Counted from the first letter of the stretch, positions 16,539 to 26,903 are shown. The stretch is DNA of 64,000 bases from JACVRW01 sp963734025 (GCA_963734025.1 CAVTFR010000005.1:62001-126000); one strand, 5' to 3'. The notes: a model not told the origin generated them from the sequence alone. Made by a program: numbers and translations.

Positions 16539-17945
16539 ATGGCGATCGTCAGGAAGCCGGGTCCATTCAGCACCAAGTCGCTGGACGCGCTGCGGGAGAC
16601 CGCCGAGGGAACGCGTTTGAACAGGACCGTCGGTGCGCTTGACCTGACCGCGCTCGGCATCGGCGCGATCATCGGCACCGGCATCTTCGTGATCGTCGGG
16701 GAGGCGATCAGCCAGTCCGGCCCGGCGCTTGTGATCTCCTTCCTGCTGGCCGGGATCACCTGCGTCTTCTCGGCCCTTGCCTACGCGGAGCTGGCCTCGG
16801 CGATTCCGGTATGCGGTTCCGCCTACACGTACGCCTACGCAACGATGGGCGAGCTGCTCGCGTGGATCATCGGCTGGGACCTGATCCTCGAGTACGGCGT
16901 CTCGGTGGCCGCAGTGGCGGTGGGCTGGGGGGCGTACCTGACCTCCCTGCTCGACTCGCTCTTCGGCGTAACGCTCAGTGAGTCGATCAGCCTTCCGCCG
17001 GGCGAGGGCGGCGACGTGAACGTGCCGGCGGCCGTCCTCGTGCTCGCGGTCGCGGGAGTGCTGATCGCGGGCATCAGGGAGTCTGCGCGCTCGAACACCG
17101 TCATGGTGATCACGAAGCTCGTCGTACTGCTCTTCTTCATCGTCGTGGCGCTGTCGGCGTTCAACGGCGACCACTTCTCCGACTTCGCGCCAAACGGCTT
17201 CAGCGGCATCGAGTCGGCCGCGGCGCTGATCTTCTTCGCGTACATCGGCTTCGACGCCGTGTCGACGGCCAGCGAGGAGACCAGGAAGCCCGGGCGCGAC
17301 CTGCCGATCGCGATCGTCGGCTCGCTCGTGATCGCCACGGTCATCTACATCCTCGTCGCGGTGGCAGCCGTCGGCGCACTCCCCGCCGATCAGCTCGCAG
17401 GCCAGGACGCACCGCTCGCGGTCGCCCTCTCCGAGGGGGCCGGCATCGGCTGGGGCGCCGACATCGTCTCCTTCGGGGCGCTCGTGGCGATCACGAGCGT
17501 GGTGCTGACCATCCTCTACGGGCAGACGCGCGTGGCCTTCTCGATGAGCCGCGACGGGCTCATCCCGGAGCGCCTCGCGACGGTCTGGGAGCGCACGCGC
17601 ACTCCGGTGCTGCTCACGCTCGTGTTCGCGATCCCGATCGCGCTGATCGCGGCGTTCGTGCCGCTCAAGGAGATCGCCGAGCTCGTCAACATCGGGACGC
17701 TGTTCGCGTTCATGATCGTGAACGTCGCGGTCATCTGGCTGCGGCGCTCGAAGCCCGACATGGAGCGCGGCTTCCGCGTGCCGTTCGTGCCGGTGTTCCC
17801 GCTGATCGGCGCGGCGCTGTGCATCTACCTGATGACGAAGCTGCCGGCGGAGACGTGGCTGCGCTTCGTCGTCTGGCTCGTCCTCGGCCTCGTGATCTAC
17901 GCCGCCTACGGCTACCGCCACTCACGGCTCCGTCGCGGCGCATAG
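16539..17945 (+). CDS. APC superfamily amino acid permease (CAT type)
   Basis: 468-residue cytoplasmic-membrane transporter with about twelve spans. The first span carries the unwound-helix motif LGIGAIIGTGIFVIVG, and span 6 carries FFAYIGFDAVSTASEETRKPGRD, typical of cationic amino acid transporters (YhdG/CAT). The N-terminus is cytoplasmic and basic. It is followed after only 10 bases by a proline-racemase-family gene and then an ornithine-cyclodeaminase-family gene, so its substrate is plausibly proline, hydroxyproline or a basic amino acid. Confidence 0.92.
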   Translation: MAIVRKPGPFSTKSLDALRETAEGTRLNRTVGALDLTALGIGAIIGTGIFVIVGEAISQSGPALVISFLLAGITCVFSALAYAELASAIPVCGSAYTYAYATMGELLAWIIGWDLILEYGVSVAAVAVGWGAYLTSLLDSLFGVTLSESISLPPGEGGDVNVPAAVLVLAVAGVLIAGIRESARSNTVMVITKLVVLLFFIVVALSAFNGDHFSDFAPNGFSGIESAAALIFFAYIGFDAVSTASEETRKPGRDLPIAIVGSLVIATVIYILVAVAAVGALPADQLAGQDAPLAVALSEGAGIGWGADIVSFGALVAITSVVLTILYGQTRVAFSMSRDGLIPERLATVWERTRTPVLLTLVFAIPIALIAAFVPLKEIAELVNIGTLFAFMIVNVAVIWLRRSKPDMERGFRVPFVPVFPLIGAALCIYLMTKLPAETWLRFVVWLVLGLVIYAAYGYRHSRLRRGA

Positions 17946-17955
17946 CGTTCCGGGC

Positions 17956-18969
17956 GTGCCAGCCGAGATCACGACGGTCGACTACCACACGGCCGGCGAG
18001 CCGTTCCGGATCGTGCTCGACGGCCTGCCCGAGATCCCGGGCGCGTCGGTCGCGGAGCGGCGCGAGCGGGCCGCGGCGGACGAGGAGATCGACTTCCTGC
18101 GGCGGCTGCTCTGCCACGAGCCGCGCGGGCACGCCGACATGTACGGCTGCTTCCTCGTTCCGCCGGACGACGACGGCGCCGACCTGGGCGTTCTCTTCTG
18201 GCACAAGGACGGCTACTCGACCGCTTGCGGGCACGGCAGCATCGCGCTGGGCGCTTGGGCGGTCGAGAGCGGGCAGGTGATCGCGGCGCCCGACGGCGAT
18301 ACGGAGGTGACGATCGACGTCCCCTCGGGGCGGGTGCTCGCGCGCGTGCGCATGCGCGACGCGAAGGTCGAGTCCGTGACGTTCCGCAACGTGCCTTCCT
18401 ACGTGCTCGCGCGCGGGGTCGAGCTGGAGACTTCGCGCGGCACGCTCGCGGTCGACGTCGCCTACGGCGGCGCCATCTACGCGTCGCTCGAGGCTGCCGC
18501 GGCCGGCCTCAGCGTCGTCCCCGAGCGCCTCGGCGAGCTGATCGCGCTGGGCCGCGAGGTCAAGCACGCGCTCGACGCCGGCGAGCACGCCCGGCACCCG
18601 GCCGACGCGCGCATGTCGGGCGTCTACGGGACGATCATCTTCGACGATCTCGGCGACGGCCCGGAGGGCCCGGGCCAGCGCAACGTCACGATCTTCGCCG
18701 ATGGCGAGGTCGACCGCTCGCCCTGCGGCTCGGGGACCTCGGCGCGGCTCGCGCTGCTGGCGGCCGAGGGCCGCATGGACGGCTCGGCTGTGCTCCGCCA
18801 CGGATCGATCGTGGGCACCGAGTTCCTCGGACGCGTGACCGAGGCGGTCGAGGCCGACGGCCGCGAGGCGCTCGTCACCGAGGTGGAGGGAACCGCATTC
18901 CGGACGGGCGAGCACCGATTTTCACTCGATCCGCGCGACCCGCTCGCGGGCGGTTTCGTGCTGCGATGA
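17956..18969 (+). CDS. Proline racemase family protein (proline/hydroxyproline epimerase likely)
   Basis: 337-residue proline-racemase-fold enzyme. Both catalytic cysteines are present: Cys91 in TACGHGSIALG and Cys257 in DRSPCGSGTSAR. Retention of both supports racemase or 4-hydroxyproline 2-epimerase activity. The trans-3-hydroxyproline dehydratase group instead has Thr at the second site. The start is GTG 17956, ten bases after the permease stop. Its stop overlaps the next start (ATGA), so the product is made together with the OCD-family protein. Substrate choice between proline and hydroxyproline cannot be read from sequence. Confidence 0.9.
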   Translation: MPAEITTVDYHTAGEPFRIVLDGLPEIPGASVAERRERAAADEEIDFLRRLLCHEPRGHADMYGCFLVPPDDDGADLGVLFWHKDGYSTACGHGSIALGAWAVESGQVIAAPDGDTEVTIDVPSGRVLARVRMRDAKVESVTFRNVPSYVLARGVELETSRGTLAVDVAYGGAIYASLEAAAAGLSVVPERLGELIALGREVKHALDAGEHARHPADARMSGVYGTIIFDDLGDGPEGPGQRNVTIFADGEVDRSPCGSGTSARLALLAAEGRMDGSAVLRHGSIVGTEFLGRVTEAVEADGREALVTEVEGTAFRTGEHRFSLDPRDPLAGGFVLR

Positions 18970-19908
18970 GCGGGCCGCCCTTCCTCGGGCCGGACGACGT
19001 GCCCCGGCTGCTGCCCTTCGCGGACGCCGTCGACGCCCTCGAGCGCGCGCTGCTCGACGGGCTCGATCCCGAGGACGACCCCCCGCGGTCGGCGTTCGCG
19101 GCCGGCGCAGGCGAGATCCTGCTGATGCCGTCGGGCTGGGCCGGCGCTGCGGGCGTGAAGCTCGCGACCGTCGCGCCCGGCCAACCCGGAGCGCGGTCTG
19201 CCGCGCATCCAGGGCATGTACGTGCTGTTCGACGGCGCCACGCTCGCACCGGCGGCGCTCGTCGACGGGATCGCGCTGACATCGCTGCGCACCGCGGCAG
19301 TGTCCGCGCTGGCCGTGCGCCGGCTCGCGCGCCCGGACGCGCGCCGGCTGCTCGTGTTCGGCAGCGGGCCGCAGGCCCTCGGCCACGTCCAGGCGCTGCG
19401 CGAGGTGCGGCCGCTCGAGCACGTGCAGCTGTTCGCGCGCGACCGCGCGCGAGTCGAGGCGCTCGCCGAGCGCGTGCGCGCGGCCGGCCTGAGCGCGGAA
19501 GCACCGGACGGCCCGCCGGACGAGCACCTCGCGAGCGCCGACATCGTCTGCTGCTGCACCACGGCCCGCGAGCCGCTCTTCGACGGGGATCTCGTGGCGG
19601 CTGGCGCGACGGTGGTGGCCGTCGGCTCACACGAGCCCGGAGCGCGCGAGGTCGACGAGCGGCTCGCCGGGCGGGCGCGCGTCGTGGTCGAGGCGCGCTC
19701 GGCCGCGCTGCGGGAGGCGGGCGATGTGATCCAGGCGATCGAGCGCGGCATGCTCGACGAGGAGTCGCTCACGACGCTCGCCGAGCTGGTCGCGGGCGGG
19801 CGCGCTCCGATTCCGGCCGAGCGCCCGTGTCTCTTCAAGAGCACGGGCATGGCCTGGGAGGACGTGGTCGTGGCGACCGAGCTCGCGCGGCGGGCGGGCG
19901 CGCTCTAG
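18966..19908 (+). pseudogene. Ornithine cyclodeaminase/mu-crystallin family gene, frameshifted at about 19182
   Basis: N-terminal frame (ATG 18966) encodes the OCD fold up to KLATVAPGQPG, then goes out of frame. The other frame resumes with LPRIQGMYVLFDGATL, the Rossmann motif VFGSGPQALGH and an intact C-terminus ending at 19908. Dropping one C from GGCC at 19179-19182 restores APGNPERGLPRIQG, the standard family motif. So there is a single extra base. Family activities include ornithine cyclodeaminase and pyrroline-2-carboxylate or ketimine reductase. Coupling to the proline-racemase-family gene favours imino-acid reduction. Stop codon CTAG is shared with the opposing amine oxidase gene. Confidence 0.82.
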
Positions 19909-21266
19909 AGCGCCGCGAGCGCTTCAGCCGCGCTCGCCTCGCCGGAGCGAACGGCGCCGTCCATGTAGCCGTTCCAGACGGTCGCGTACTCGGCTCCCGC
20001 CCAGTGCAGCGGGCCGATCGGCGGGCGCAGTGCCCGCCCGTAGCTCGTCCAAGCGCCGGGCGGCATGTGGCAGCCGTAGCAGCCGCGTGTGAACTCCTCC
20101 TCCGCCCAGAGCTTCTCGATGTAGGCGTCCGGCTTCGCGGCGCGCGGGCCGAACAGGCGGGCGAAGGAGTCGAGCACCGCTGCGCGGCGCTCGTCGCCGG
20201 CGGCGCGGCCGAGCTCGCGCGCATGCCGGCCCTCGAGGAAGCCGAGCAGCACGCCGGGCGAGCCGTCGGGCGGTGAGTTGTCGCTCGTGACCTTGACCGG
20301 GCCCGTGTCGCTCGCGCCCTGGCCGGAGAGCCCCTCGCCGCGCCAGAAGGGCTCGTCGTAGACGGCCATGCACTTGACGACGGTACCCATCGGCACGCGC
20401 TGGGTGAGCTGATCGCGGAAGCCGGGCAGCGGCGGGTCGTATGCGATGCGGCCGGCGAGCGTCGGCGCGATCGCGAGGATCGCCCGCCGTCCGCGCGCGA
20501 GCGCCCCGTCAGCGTGCACCGTCACGTCGTCCGCACCGTGCTCGATGCGGCGGACCGGCGCGCCGAGGATCACCCGCTCGCCGAGCTCAGCCGCCATCCG
20601 CAGCGCGATCAGCTGCGAGCCCCCGGCGAAGCGGTCCTGCTGCGCCCCGCCTTCGGTGTCGAAGAGCATCTCGAGACTCCCCGCCGAGTGGATGTAGAAG
20701 AGCACGTGCATGAGGGAGAGGTCCTCGGGCTGCGCCGCCCAGACCGCCTCGATGCCGAGCTCGAGCAGCATTCGGCCGGTGCCGGTCGCGAGGTTGCGGC
20801 GCATCCAGCTCGCGGCCGTCTGGCCGTCGAGGCGCTCCGCGTCCGGGGCCTCCCAGGGCGCCTCGAGCGGCACCCGTCTGGAGAGCCGGTTGAGGCGCCG
20901 TTGGGCGCGCTCGACGTCGAGGAGCACGAGCGGGTTGATGCGCGGGATGGTCCCCTCGTACCGCCGCAGGCGGCCGCGGTACTCGAGCACGTTGTCTCCC
21001 TCGGCGTGCGTGGGGAATGTCTCGATCCCGAGCTCGCGGGCAAGCGCGGCCAGCCGGTCCTGCGTCGGACCGACCCACTGACCCCCCACCTCGACCACCT
21101 TGCCGTCGCCGATCTCGTGGTTGAGGATGCGCCCGCCGACGCGGTCGCGCGCCTCCAGAACGAGGACCGACGACCCCTGCCCAACGAGCTCCCGGGCGGC
21201 CGTCAGCCCGGCGAGCCCCGCCCCGATCACCACCACGTCGGCGTCGTATGTGCTCAGCTCGCTCAA
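19905..21266 (-). CDS. Flavin monoamine oxidase family protein
   Basis: 453-residue FAD-dependent amine oxidase. The N-terminal dinucleotide motif VVVIGAGLAGLTAARELVG is followed by VLEARDRVGGRI. The C-terminal flavin block is WAGAEYATVWNGYMDGAVRSGE, with the Trp-Gly-Gly-type region PPGAWTSYGRALR before it. The covalent-FAD Cys of eukaryotic MAO is absent, so FAD is probably non-covalent. It could oxidise polyamines or amino-acid-derived amines, in line with the neighbouring amino-acid genes. It ends against the OCD gene with four shared bases. Confidence 0.9.
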   Translation of the reverse strand: MSELSTYDADVVVIGAGLAGLTAARELVGQGSSVLVLEARDRVGGRILNHEIGDGKVVEVGGQWVGPTQDRLAALARELGIETFPTHAEGDNVLEYRGRLRRYEGTIPRINPLVLLDVERAQRRLNRLSRRVPLEAPWEAPDAERLDGQTAASWMRRNLATGTGRMLLELGIEAVWAAQPEDLSLMHVLFYIHSAGSLEMLFDTEGGAQQDRFAGGSQLIALRMAAELGERVILGAPVRRIEHGADDVTVHADGALARGRRAILAIAPTLAGRIAYDPPLPGFRDQLTQRVPMGTVVKCMAVYDEPFWRGEGLSGQGASDTGPVKVTSDNSPPDGSPGVLLGFLEGRHARELGRAAGDERRAAVLDSFARLFGPRAAKPDAYIEKLWAEEEFTRGCYGCHMPPGAWTSYGRALRPPIGPLHWAGAEYATVWNGYMDGAVRSGEASAAEALAAL

Positions 21267-21311
21267 GCCCGCCGGACCCTACCGGCCCGTCCGTCTGCCA
21301 CCCTGCCGGAG

Positions 21312-21743
21312 ATGCAGCGACCTGGACGACCCCTGAAGACCTTGGCGAGCGGTGCCGCGCTAGCGGCGTTCCTCTCGGTCCCGTTGGCGGCGCCCGCTTC
21401 CGCCGCGGCGAAGACCTACGTGCCGTGCAGCGAAGGCGGCGGCGTGAGCGTCACGCTGAAGGCGAAGCCGCGCAGGTGCGACTTCACCTACGTCCACAAC
21501 CCGCTGGCGCTCGCCGGGCGCGCCATCGGGCTCGACTGGAAGGGGTGGGGGCGGCGAGTGACCAAGGCTCGCGGCACCGGGGTCGCGCTGCACGGAAATC
21601 CGGACGGCACCTTCGACCGCTTCCCCGTCCAAGTGCGACTGTCGCGGCGCGTGTCCTGCGGGGGCCGCAGGATCTACACGCGCGTCACGATGGTCGATCC
21701 GGACGACCGCCGCACCTGGTCGGTCCCGGCGCGCAGCTGCTGA
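21312..21743 (+). CDS. Secreted protein of unknown function (143 aa)
   Basis: No family recognised. An N-terminal signal segment (residues 8-32, ending APASAAA) precedes a mature part of about 110 residues with four cysteines (YVPCSEG, RRCDFTY, RVSCGGR and the final C), giving two possible disulfides. Hydrophobic and Thr/Arg-rich strands suggest a small beta protein exported to the cell surface. ATG 21312 follows GGAG about two bases upstream, which is a weak ribosome site. Divergent from the amine oxidase. Confidence 0.65.
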   Translation: MQRPGRPLKTLASGAALAAFLSVPLAAPASAAAKTYVPCSEGGGVSVTLKAKPRRCDFTYVHNPLALAGRAIGLDWKGWGRRVTKARGTGVALHGNPDGTFDRFPVQVRLSRRVSCGGRRIYTRVTMVDPDDRRTWSVPARSC

Positions 21744-21772
21744 GCCAGCGCGCTCGCTAGGGTCGGAGGCCG

Positions 21773-22477
21773 ATGGCTTCGTCCCCGCGCAACGAGCGCG
21801 AGGAGGAGCGCCGCCACAACATCCGGACGCTCGTAATAGCAAGCGCGGCGTCCGCAACGGCGGCGGCCGTTACCTCGCAACTCTGGATCGCCGGCACCTG
21901 GATCGCCGCGGCGACCACCCCTGTCCTGGTCGCGCTTGTGAGCGAGCTCCTGAACCGGCCGGCGGAGCGGATCTCCCGCGCCTGGACCGCCGAGCGGCCC
22001 GCCCTGCCGGACGACCCGCAGGCGCCGCCGGCCGAGCGCCCGGGCTCGCCGCCGCGCACGGCGCCCACTCCCGCCGAGGGCGAGGCCCCGGTGCGGATCT
22101 ACCGTCAGCCCCCGTCGCGGCCGCCGCGCCGCAAGCTGGCAATCGGCGCGATCCTCGCCACGGGCGGCCTCGCCTTCGTGATCGCCGTCGTCGTGCTCAC
22201 CGCCGGCGAGCTGCTCGCGGGCGAGTCGATCGGGAAGGGCGACAGGCGGACGACCTTCGGGGGCGGCCAGGCGCAGCAGCAGCCGGACAAGAAGGAGCCC
22301 GCCGACGAGCGCGGCGGGGAGACCACCGAGGAGCGCCCTACCGAGACCCAGCAGGAGAGGACTCGCGAACAGCCGACGGAGACCGAGACGACGCCCACGG
22401 AGACCACCGAGACGACGCCGGCGCCGCAGACCGCCCCGGCACCCGCGCCACAAGTGGAGACCGCGCCGGCTCCCTAG
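21773..22477 (+). CDS. Membrane protein with Pro/Thr/Glu-rich tail, unknown function
   Basis: 234 residues. The N-terminus has a charged segment, then two adjacent hydrophobic spans (about residues 21-60). A Pro-rich cytoplasmic or loop region follows, a further span lies at about 120-145 (IGAILATGGLAFVIAVVVLT), and the final 80 residues are almost entirely Glu, Thr, Pro, Gln and Ala (ETTEERPTETQQERTREQPT type). The tail looks disordered and exported. No catalytic motif is visible. Confidence 0.7.
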   Translation: MASSPRNEREEERRHNIRTLVIASAASATAAAVTSQLWIAGTWIAAATTPVLVALVSELLNRPAERISRAWTAERPALPDDPQAPPAERPGSPPRTAPTPAEGEAPVRIYRQPPSRPPRRKLAIGAILATGGLAFVIAVVVLTAGELLAGESIGKGDRRTTFGGGQAQQQPDKKEPADERGGETTEERPTETQQERTREQPTETETTPTETTETTPAPQTAPAPAPQVETAPAP

Positions 22478-22510
22478 CCGCTTACCCCTCGCCTGCGACC
22501 ATGCGGGTGG

Positions 22511-23425
22511 ATGCACAGCCACGCAGGGCACAGTCACGCCCAGACCGACGACTCGCGACGTCTCATGGTCGCGCTGGTCCTGCTGCTGGCCTTCATGGCC
22601 GCCGAGGTCGTGGTGGGGATCCTGGCGTCCTCGCTGGCCCTGCTCGCGGACGCCGCGCACATGCTCACCGACGCCGGCGCCATCGCGCTGGCGCTCTTCG
22701 CGGCGCGGCTGGCCCGCCGCCCGCCGGAGGGCGGGTTCACGTTCGGCTACCGCCGTGCCGAGATCCTCTCGGCACAGCTGAACGGCGCGACGCTGGTCGG
22801 GCTTGGAGCGCTGATCGGCATCGAGGGCATCCGCCGTCTCGTCGATCCGCCCGAGGTCGAGGGCGCGGCGGTGCTGATCGTCGCCGTCGTCGGGATCGGC
22901 GTGAACCTCGTAGCCACCTTCGTCCTGTCGGGCGCGAACCGCCGCAGCCTGAACGTCGAGGGCGCCTTCCAGCACGTGCTCAACGACCTGTTCGCCTTCG
23001 TCGCGACGGCGGTCGCCGGCGCGATCATCCTGCTGACCGACTTCGGCCGCGCGGACGGCATCGCCGCGCTGCTCGTCGCGGCGCTGATGCTCTACTCGGG
23101 CGTGGGTCTCCTGCGCGAGTCGGGGCGTGTGCTGCTCGAGGCCGCGCCGCGCGACCTCGACCCGGAGGAGATCGGTAACGCGCTCGCCGCGGAGCGCCAC
23201 GTCGTCGAGGTGCACGACCTGCACGTGTGGGAGGTCACCTCGGGCTTCCCCGCGCTGTCCGCCCACGTGACGGTGCGCTCCGGCTGCGACACCCAGGCAC
23301 ACCGGCGCCAACTCGCCGAACTGCTGCGCGAGCGCTTCGGCATCACGCATTCGACGCTCCAGGTCGAGACGCTCCACGAGGGCCCGCTCACGATCGCCCC
23401 GCTACAGCGCGAGGGAAAGGCCTGA
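22511..23425 (+). CDS. Cation diffusion facilitator (zinc exporter, ZnT/CzcD type)
   Basis: 304-residue CDF antiporter that moves Zn2+ or related divalent metals out of the cytoplasm. A His-rich N-terminus (MHSHAGHSHAQ) precedes six membrane spans. Metal-site motifs are ADAAHMLTD in span 2 and FQHVLNDLFA in span 5. The cytoplasmic C-terminal domain (VHDLHVWEVTSG onward, residues 230-300) carries the usual His/Cys metal-sensing pattern. An earlier ATG at 22501 is out of frame. The gene ends one base before the LigD phosphoesterase gene. Confidence 0.94.
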   Translation: MHSHAGHSHAQTDDSRRLMVALVLLLAFMAAEVVVGILASSLALLADAAHMLTDAGAIALALFAARLARRPPEGGFTFGYRRAEILSAQLNGATLVGLGALIGIEGIRRLVDPPEVEGAAVLIVAVVGIGVNLVATFVLSGANRRSLNVEGAFQHVLNDLFAFVATAVAGAIILLTDFGRADGIAALLVAALMLYSGVGLLRESGRVLLEAAPRDLDPEEIGNALAAERHVVEVHDLHVWEVTSGFPALSAHVTVRSGCDTQAHRRQLAELLRERFGITHSTLQVETLHEGPLTIAPLQREGKA

Positions 23426-23426
23426 C

Positions 23427-23894
23427 GTGCCCCGCTTCGTGATCCAGCAGCACGATGCCCGCGCGATGCACTGGGACTTCAGGCTCGAGGCCGAAGGGGT
23501 GCTCAAGTCCTGGGCCGTGCCGCGCGGGCCCTCGACCGACCCGCGCGACAAGCGGCTCGCGATGGAGGTCGACGACCATCCGCTCGACTGGGGCGACTTC
23601 GAGGGCGTGATCCCCGAGGCCCGCTACGGCGCCGGCACCGTCATCGTCTGGGACCGCGGCAGCTACCGGCCGCTCGGCGACAAGCCGGTCGAGCAGGCAA
23701 TCGAGGACGGCCACCTGTCGTTCTGGCTCGAGGGCGAGAAGCTGCGCGGCGGCTGGACCCTGCAGCGCGCGGAGGGCAGCCGCTGGCTGCTCGTCAAGCG
23801 CCGCGACGAGGAGGCCGACGCCCGCCGCAACCCGGTCTCCACGCAGCCGGAATCGGTCGTGAGCGGGCGCCGCATCGACGAGGTCGAGTCGTGA
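23427..23894 (+). CDS. LigD 3'-phosphoesterase domain protein
   Basis: 155-residue stand-alone LigD phosphoesterase domain, which trims 3' ends during non-homologous end joining. The catalytic signature is QQHDARAMHWDFRLE (His9, His15, Asp17), with the second His/Glu site in MEVDDHPLDWGDFEG and then PEARYGAG. In many bacteria this domain is fused to the ligase and polymerase; here it is a separate ORF whose stop overlaps the polymerase start (ATGA at 23891-23894). No Ku or ATP-dependent ligase gene is visible in the window. Confidence 0.93.
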   Translation: MPRFVIQQHDARAMHWDFRLEAEGVLKSWAVPRGPSTDPRDKRLAMEVDDHPLDWGDFEGVIPEARYGAGTVIVWDRGSYRPLGDKPVEQAIEDGHLSFWLEGEKLRGGWTLQRAEGSRWLLVKRRDEEADARRNPVSTQPESVVSGRRIDEVES

Positions 23895-24775
23895 AGGTCG
23901 AGATCAGCCACCCCGACAAGCTGCTGTTCCCCGCGGACGGGATCACGAAGGCCGACCTCGCCGCCTACTACGAGCACGTCGCCGGTTGGATGCTGCCGCA
24001 TGTCCGCGACCGCCCGATCAGCATGCAGCGCTTCCCCGACGGCATCGCCGGCAAGGGGTTCTTCCACAAGGACGCGCCGGACTACTTCCCGGACTGGATT
24101 GCGCGCGCCGAGCTGCCGAAGGCGGGCGGGACGGTCACCCACGTGCTGATCCAGAACGCGGACACGCTGCGCTACCTCGCGAACCAGAACACGATCACGC
24201 CGCACGTCTTCCTCTCACGCGCCGACCGTCCCCACCAGCCCGACCGGCTCGTGTTCGACCTCGACCCGCCCGAGGGGAGCGACTTCGGCATGGTCCGGCG
24301 CGCGGCCCGCTGGACGGCCGAGCTGCTCGCCGAGCTGGAGCTCGTTCCGTTCGCGCAGGTCACGGGGTCGAAGGGCATCCACATCTGGACCCCGCTGCGC
24401 CGGCGGGCCGAGACGGACGACGTGAGGGCGTTCGCGCACGACGCCGCCGAGCTGCTCGCCGGGCGCCACCCCGACGAGCTCACGACCGAGTTCCGCAAGG
24501 CCAAGCGCGAGGGACGCATCCTGGTCGATGTCGCTCGTAACGGGTACGCCCAGACCGCCGTGCCGCCGTACGCCGTGCGCCCCCGGAAGGGTGCCCCGGT
24601 TGCCACCCCGATCACGCTGCAGGAGCTTTCCGATGCGCGCCTGCGGCCGGATCGCTGGACGCTTCGGAACGTGCTGCGCCGGCTGCACAGCAAGGGCGAC
24701 CCGTGGGCGGAGATCCAGTCGCACGCGCGCGGCCTCTCCGCTCCCCGCAAGCGGCTCGCCAAGCTGCTCCGCTAG
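23891..24775 (+). CDS. LigD polymerase/primase domain protein
   Basis: 294-residue stand-alone LigD-type polymerase (AEP/primase superfamily) that fills gaps with NTPs at DNA ends. The metal-binding pair is in VFDLDPPEG, and the third acidic residue lies in RILVDVARNG. N-terminal SHPDKLLFPADG and SMQRFPDG are family landmarks. It is translationally coupled to the phosphoesterase gene. The likely partner, Ku, would be elsewhere in the genome. Confidence 0.93.
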   Translation: MKVEISHPDKLLFPADGITKADLAAYYEHVAGWMLPHVRDRPISMQRFPDGIAGKGFFHKDAPDYFPDWIARAELPKAGGTVTHVLIQNADTLRYLANQNTITPHVFLSRADRPHQPDRLVFDLDPPEGSDFGMVRRAARWTAELLAELELVPFAQVTGSKGIHIWTPLRRRAETDDVRAFAHDAAELLAGRHPDELTTEFRKAKREGRILVDVARNGYAQTAVPPYAVRPRKGAPVATPITLQELSDARLRPDRWTLRNVLRRLHSKGDPWAEIQSHARGLSAPRKRLAKLLR

Positions 24776-24821
24776 AGCGGTTGCCCCGTTTCCGGTTTCG
24801 CTCGTCGGGTACCACACAGGT

Positions 24822-25862
<1,041 letters not shown>

Positions 25863-25905
25863 CCGCAAGCTGAGTACGTCGCACCGGGCCGGGTAGTGGG
25901 CCGGC

Positions 25906-26874
25906 ATGAACATGGCCCGCACGTCCCGCAACGGCGATCCCCCTGACACACCGACCGACCTCAGCGGGCGCTCGTGGCTCGGGGTGCTCAAGCGCTCGGT
26001 AACGGAGTTCCGGGAGGACAACCTCACCGACTGGGCGGCCGCGCTCACCTACTACGCCATCCTCTCGATCTTCCCGGCGCTGCTGGTGCTCGTGTCGGTG
26101 CTGGGCCTCATCGGCAAGTCGGCCACGCAGCCGCTGATCGACAACCTGGGCGAGGTCGCCCCCGGCCCCGCGCAGGAGATCCTCACGAATGCCCTCGAGA
26201 ACCTCCAGGGCAGCGGGGGTGCGGCCGGCTTCGCGTTCATCGTCGGCCTCCTGCTTGCGATCTGGTCGGCATCCGGCTACGTCGCCGCGTTCATGCGTGC
26301 CTCGAACGCGATCTACGACGTCGAGGAGGGGCGGCCGATCTGGAAGACGCTGCCGCTGCGGGTCGTGTTGACCGTGGCGCTGCTCGTGCTCGTCGCCATC
26401 AGCGCCGCCGGCGTCGTAATCACCGGCGGCATCGCGAAGGAGCTCGGCGACGTGATCGGCGTCGGCAGCACCGCGGTGACCGTCTGGAACATCGCGAAGT
26501 GGCCCGTGCTGCTGCTGGTCGTGAGCTTCATGTTCGCGCTCCTCTACTGGGCGGCGCCGAACGTCAAGCAGCCCGGCTTCCGCTGGCTCAGCCCGGGCGG
26601 CATCCTCGCGGTGATCGGCTGGATCATCGCTTCGGTGGCGTTCGCGTTCTACGTATCGAGCTTCGGTTCCTACAACAAGACCTACGGGGCGCTCGCGGGC
26701 CCGATCGTGTTCCTGCTCTGGCTCTGGATCTCGAACATCGTGATCCTGCTCGGCGCCGAGTTCAACGCCGAGCTCGAACGGGGACGCGCGATCGAGTCGG
26801 GGATGCGCCCGCAGGACAAGGAGCCCTTCGTGGAGCCGCGCGACGCGCCCGAGGAGAAGCAGACCGCGGGCTGA
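25906..26874 (+). CDS. YihY/virulence factor BrkB family membrane protein
   Basis: 322-residue integral membrane protein. The family block DNLTDWAAALTYYAILSIFPAL is followed by five more spans, including FIVGLLLAIWSASGYVAAFM and GPIVFLLWLWISNIVILLGAEFNAEL near the C-terminus. The protein was once called RNase BN by mistake; its function is not established. Soluble charged tails flank the membrane part, the last one containing the IEDGRR-like Glu/Lys rich end. The start ATG at 25906 has a second Met two codons on. Confidence 0.92.
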   Translation: MNMARTSRNGDPPDTPTDLSGRSWLGVLKRSVTEFREDNLTDWAAALTYYAILSIFPALLVLVSVLGLIGKSATQPLIDNLGEVAPGPAQEILTNALENLQGSGGAAGFAFIVGLLLAIWSASGYVAAFMRASNAIYDVEEGRPIWKTLPLRVVLTVALLVLVAISAAGVVITGGIAKELGDVIGVGSTAVTVWNIAKWPVLLLVVSFMFALLYWAAPNVKQPGFRWLSPGGILAVIGWIIASVAFAFYVSSFGSYNKTYGALAGPIVFLLWLWISNIVILLGAEFNAELERGRAIESGMRPQDKEPFVEPRDAPEEKQTAG

Positions 26875-26903
26875 CGACCGGCTCCGGCCCGGGCCCTCGC
26901 GCG

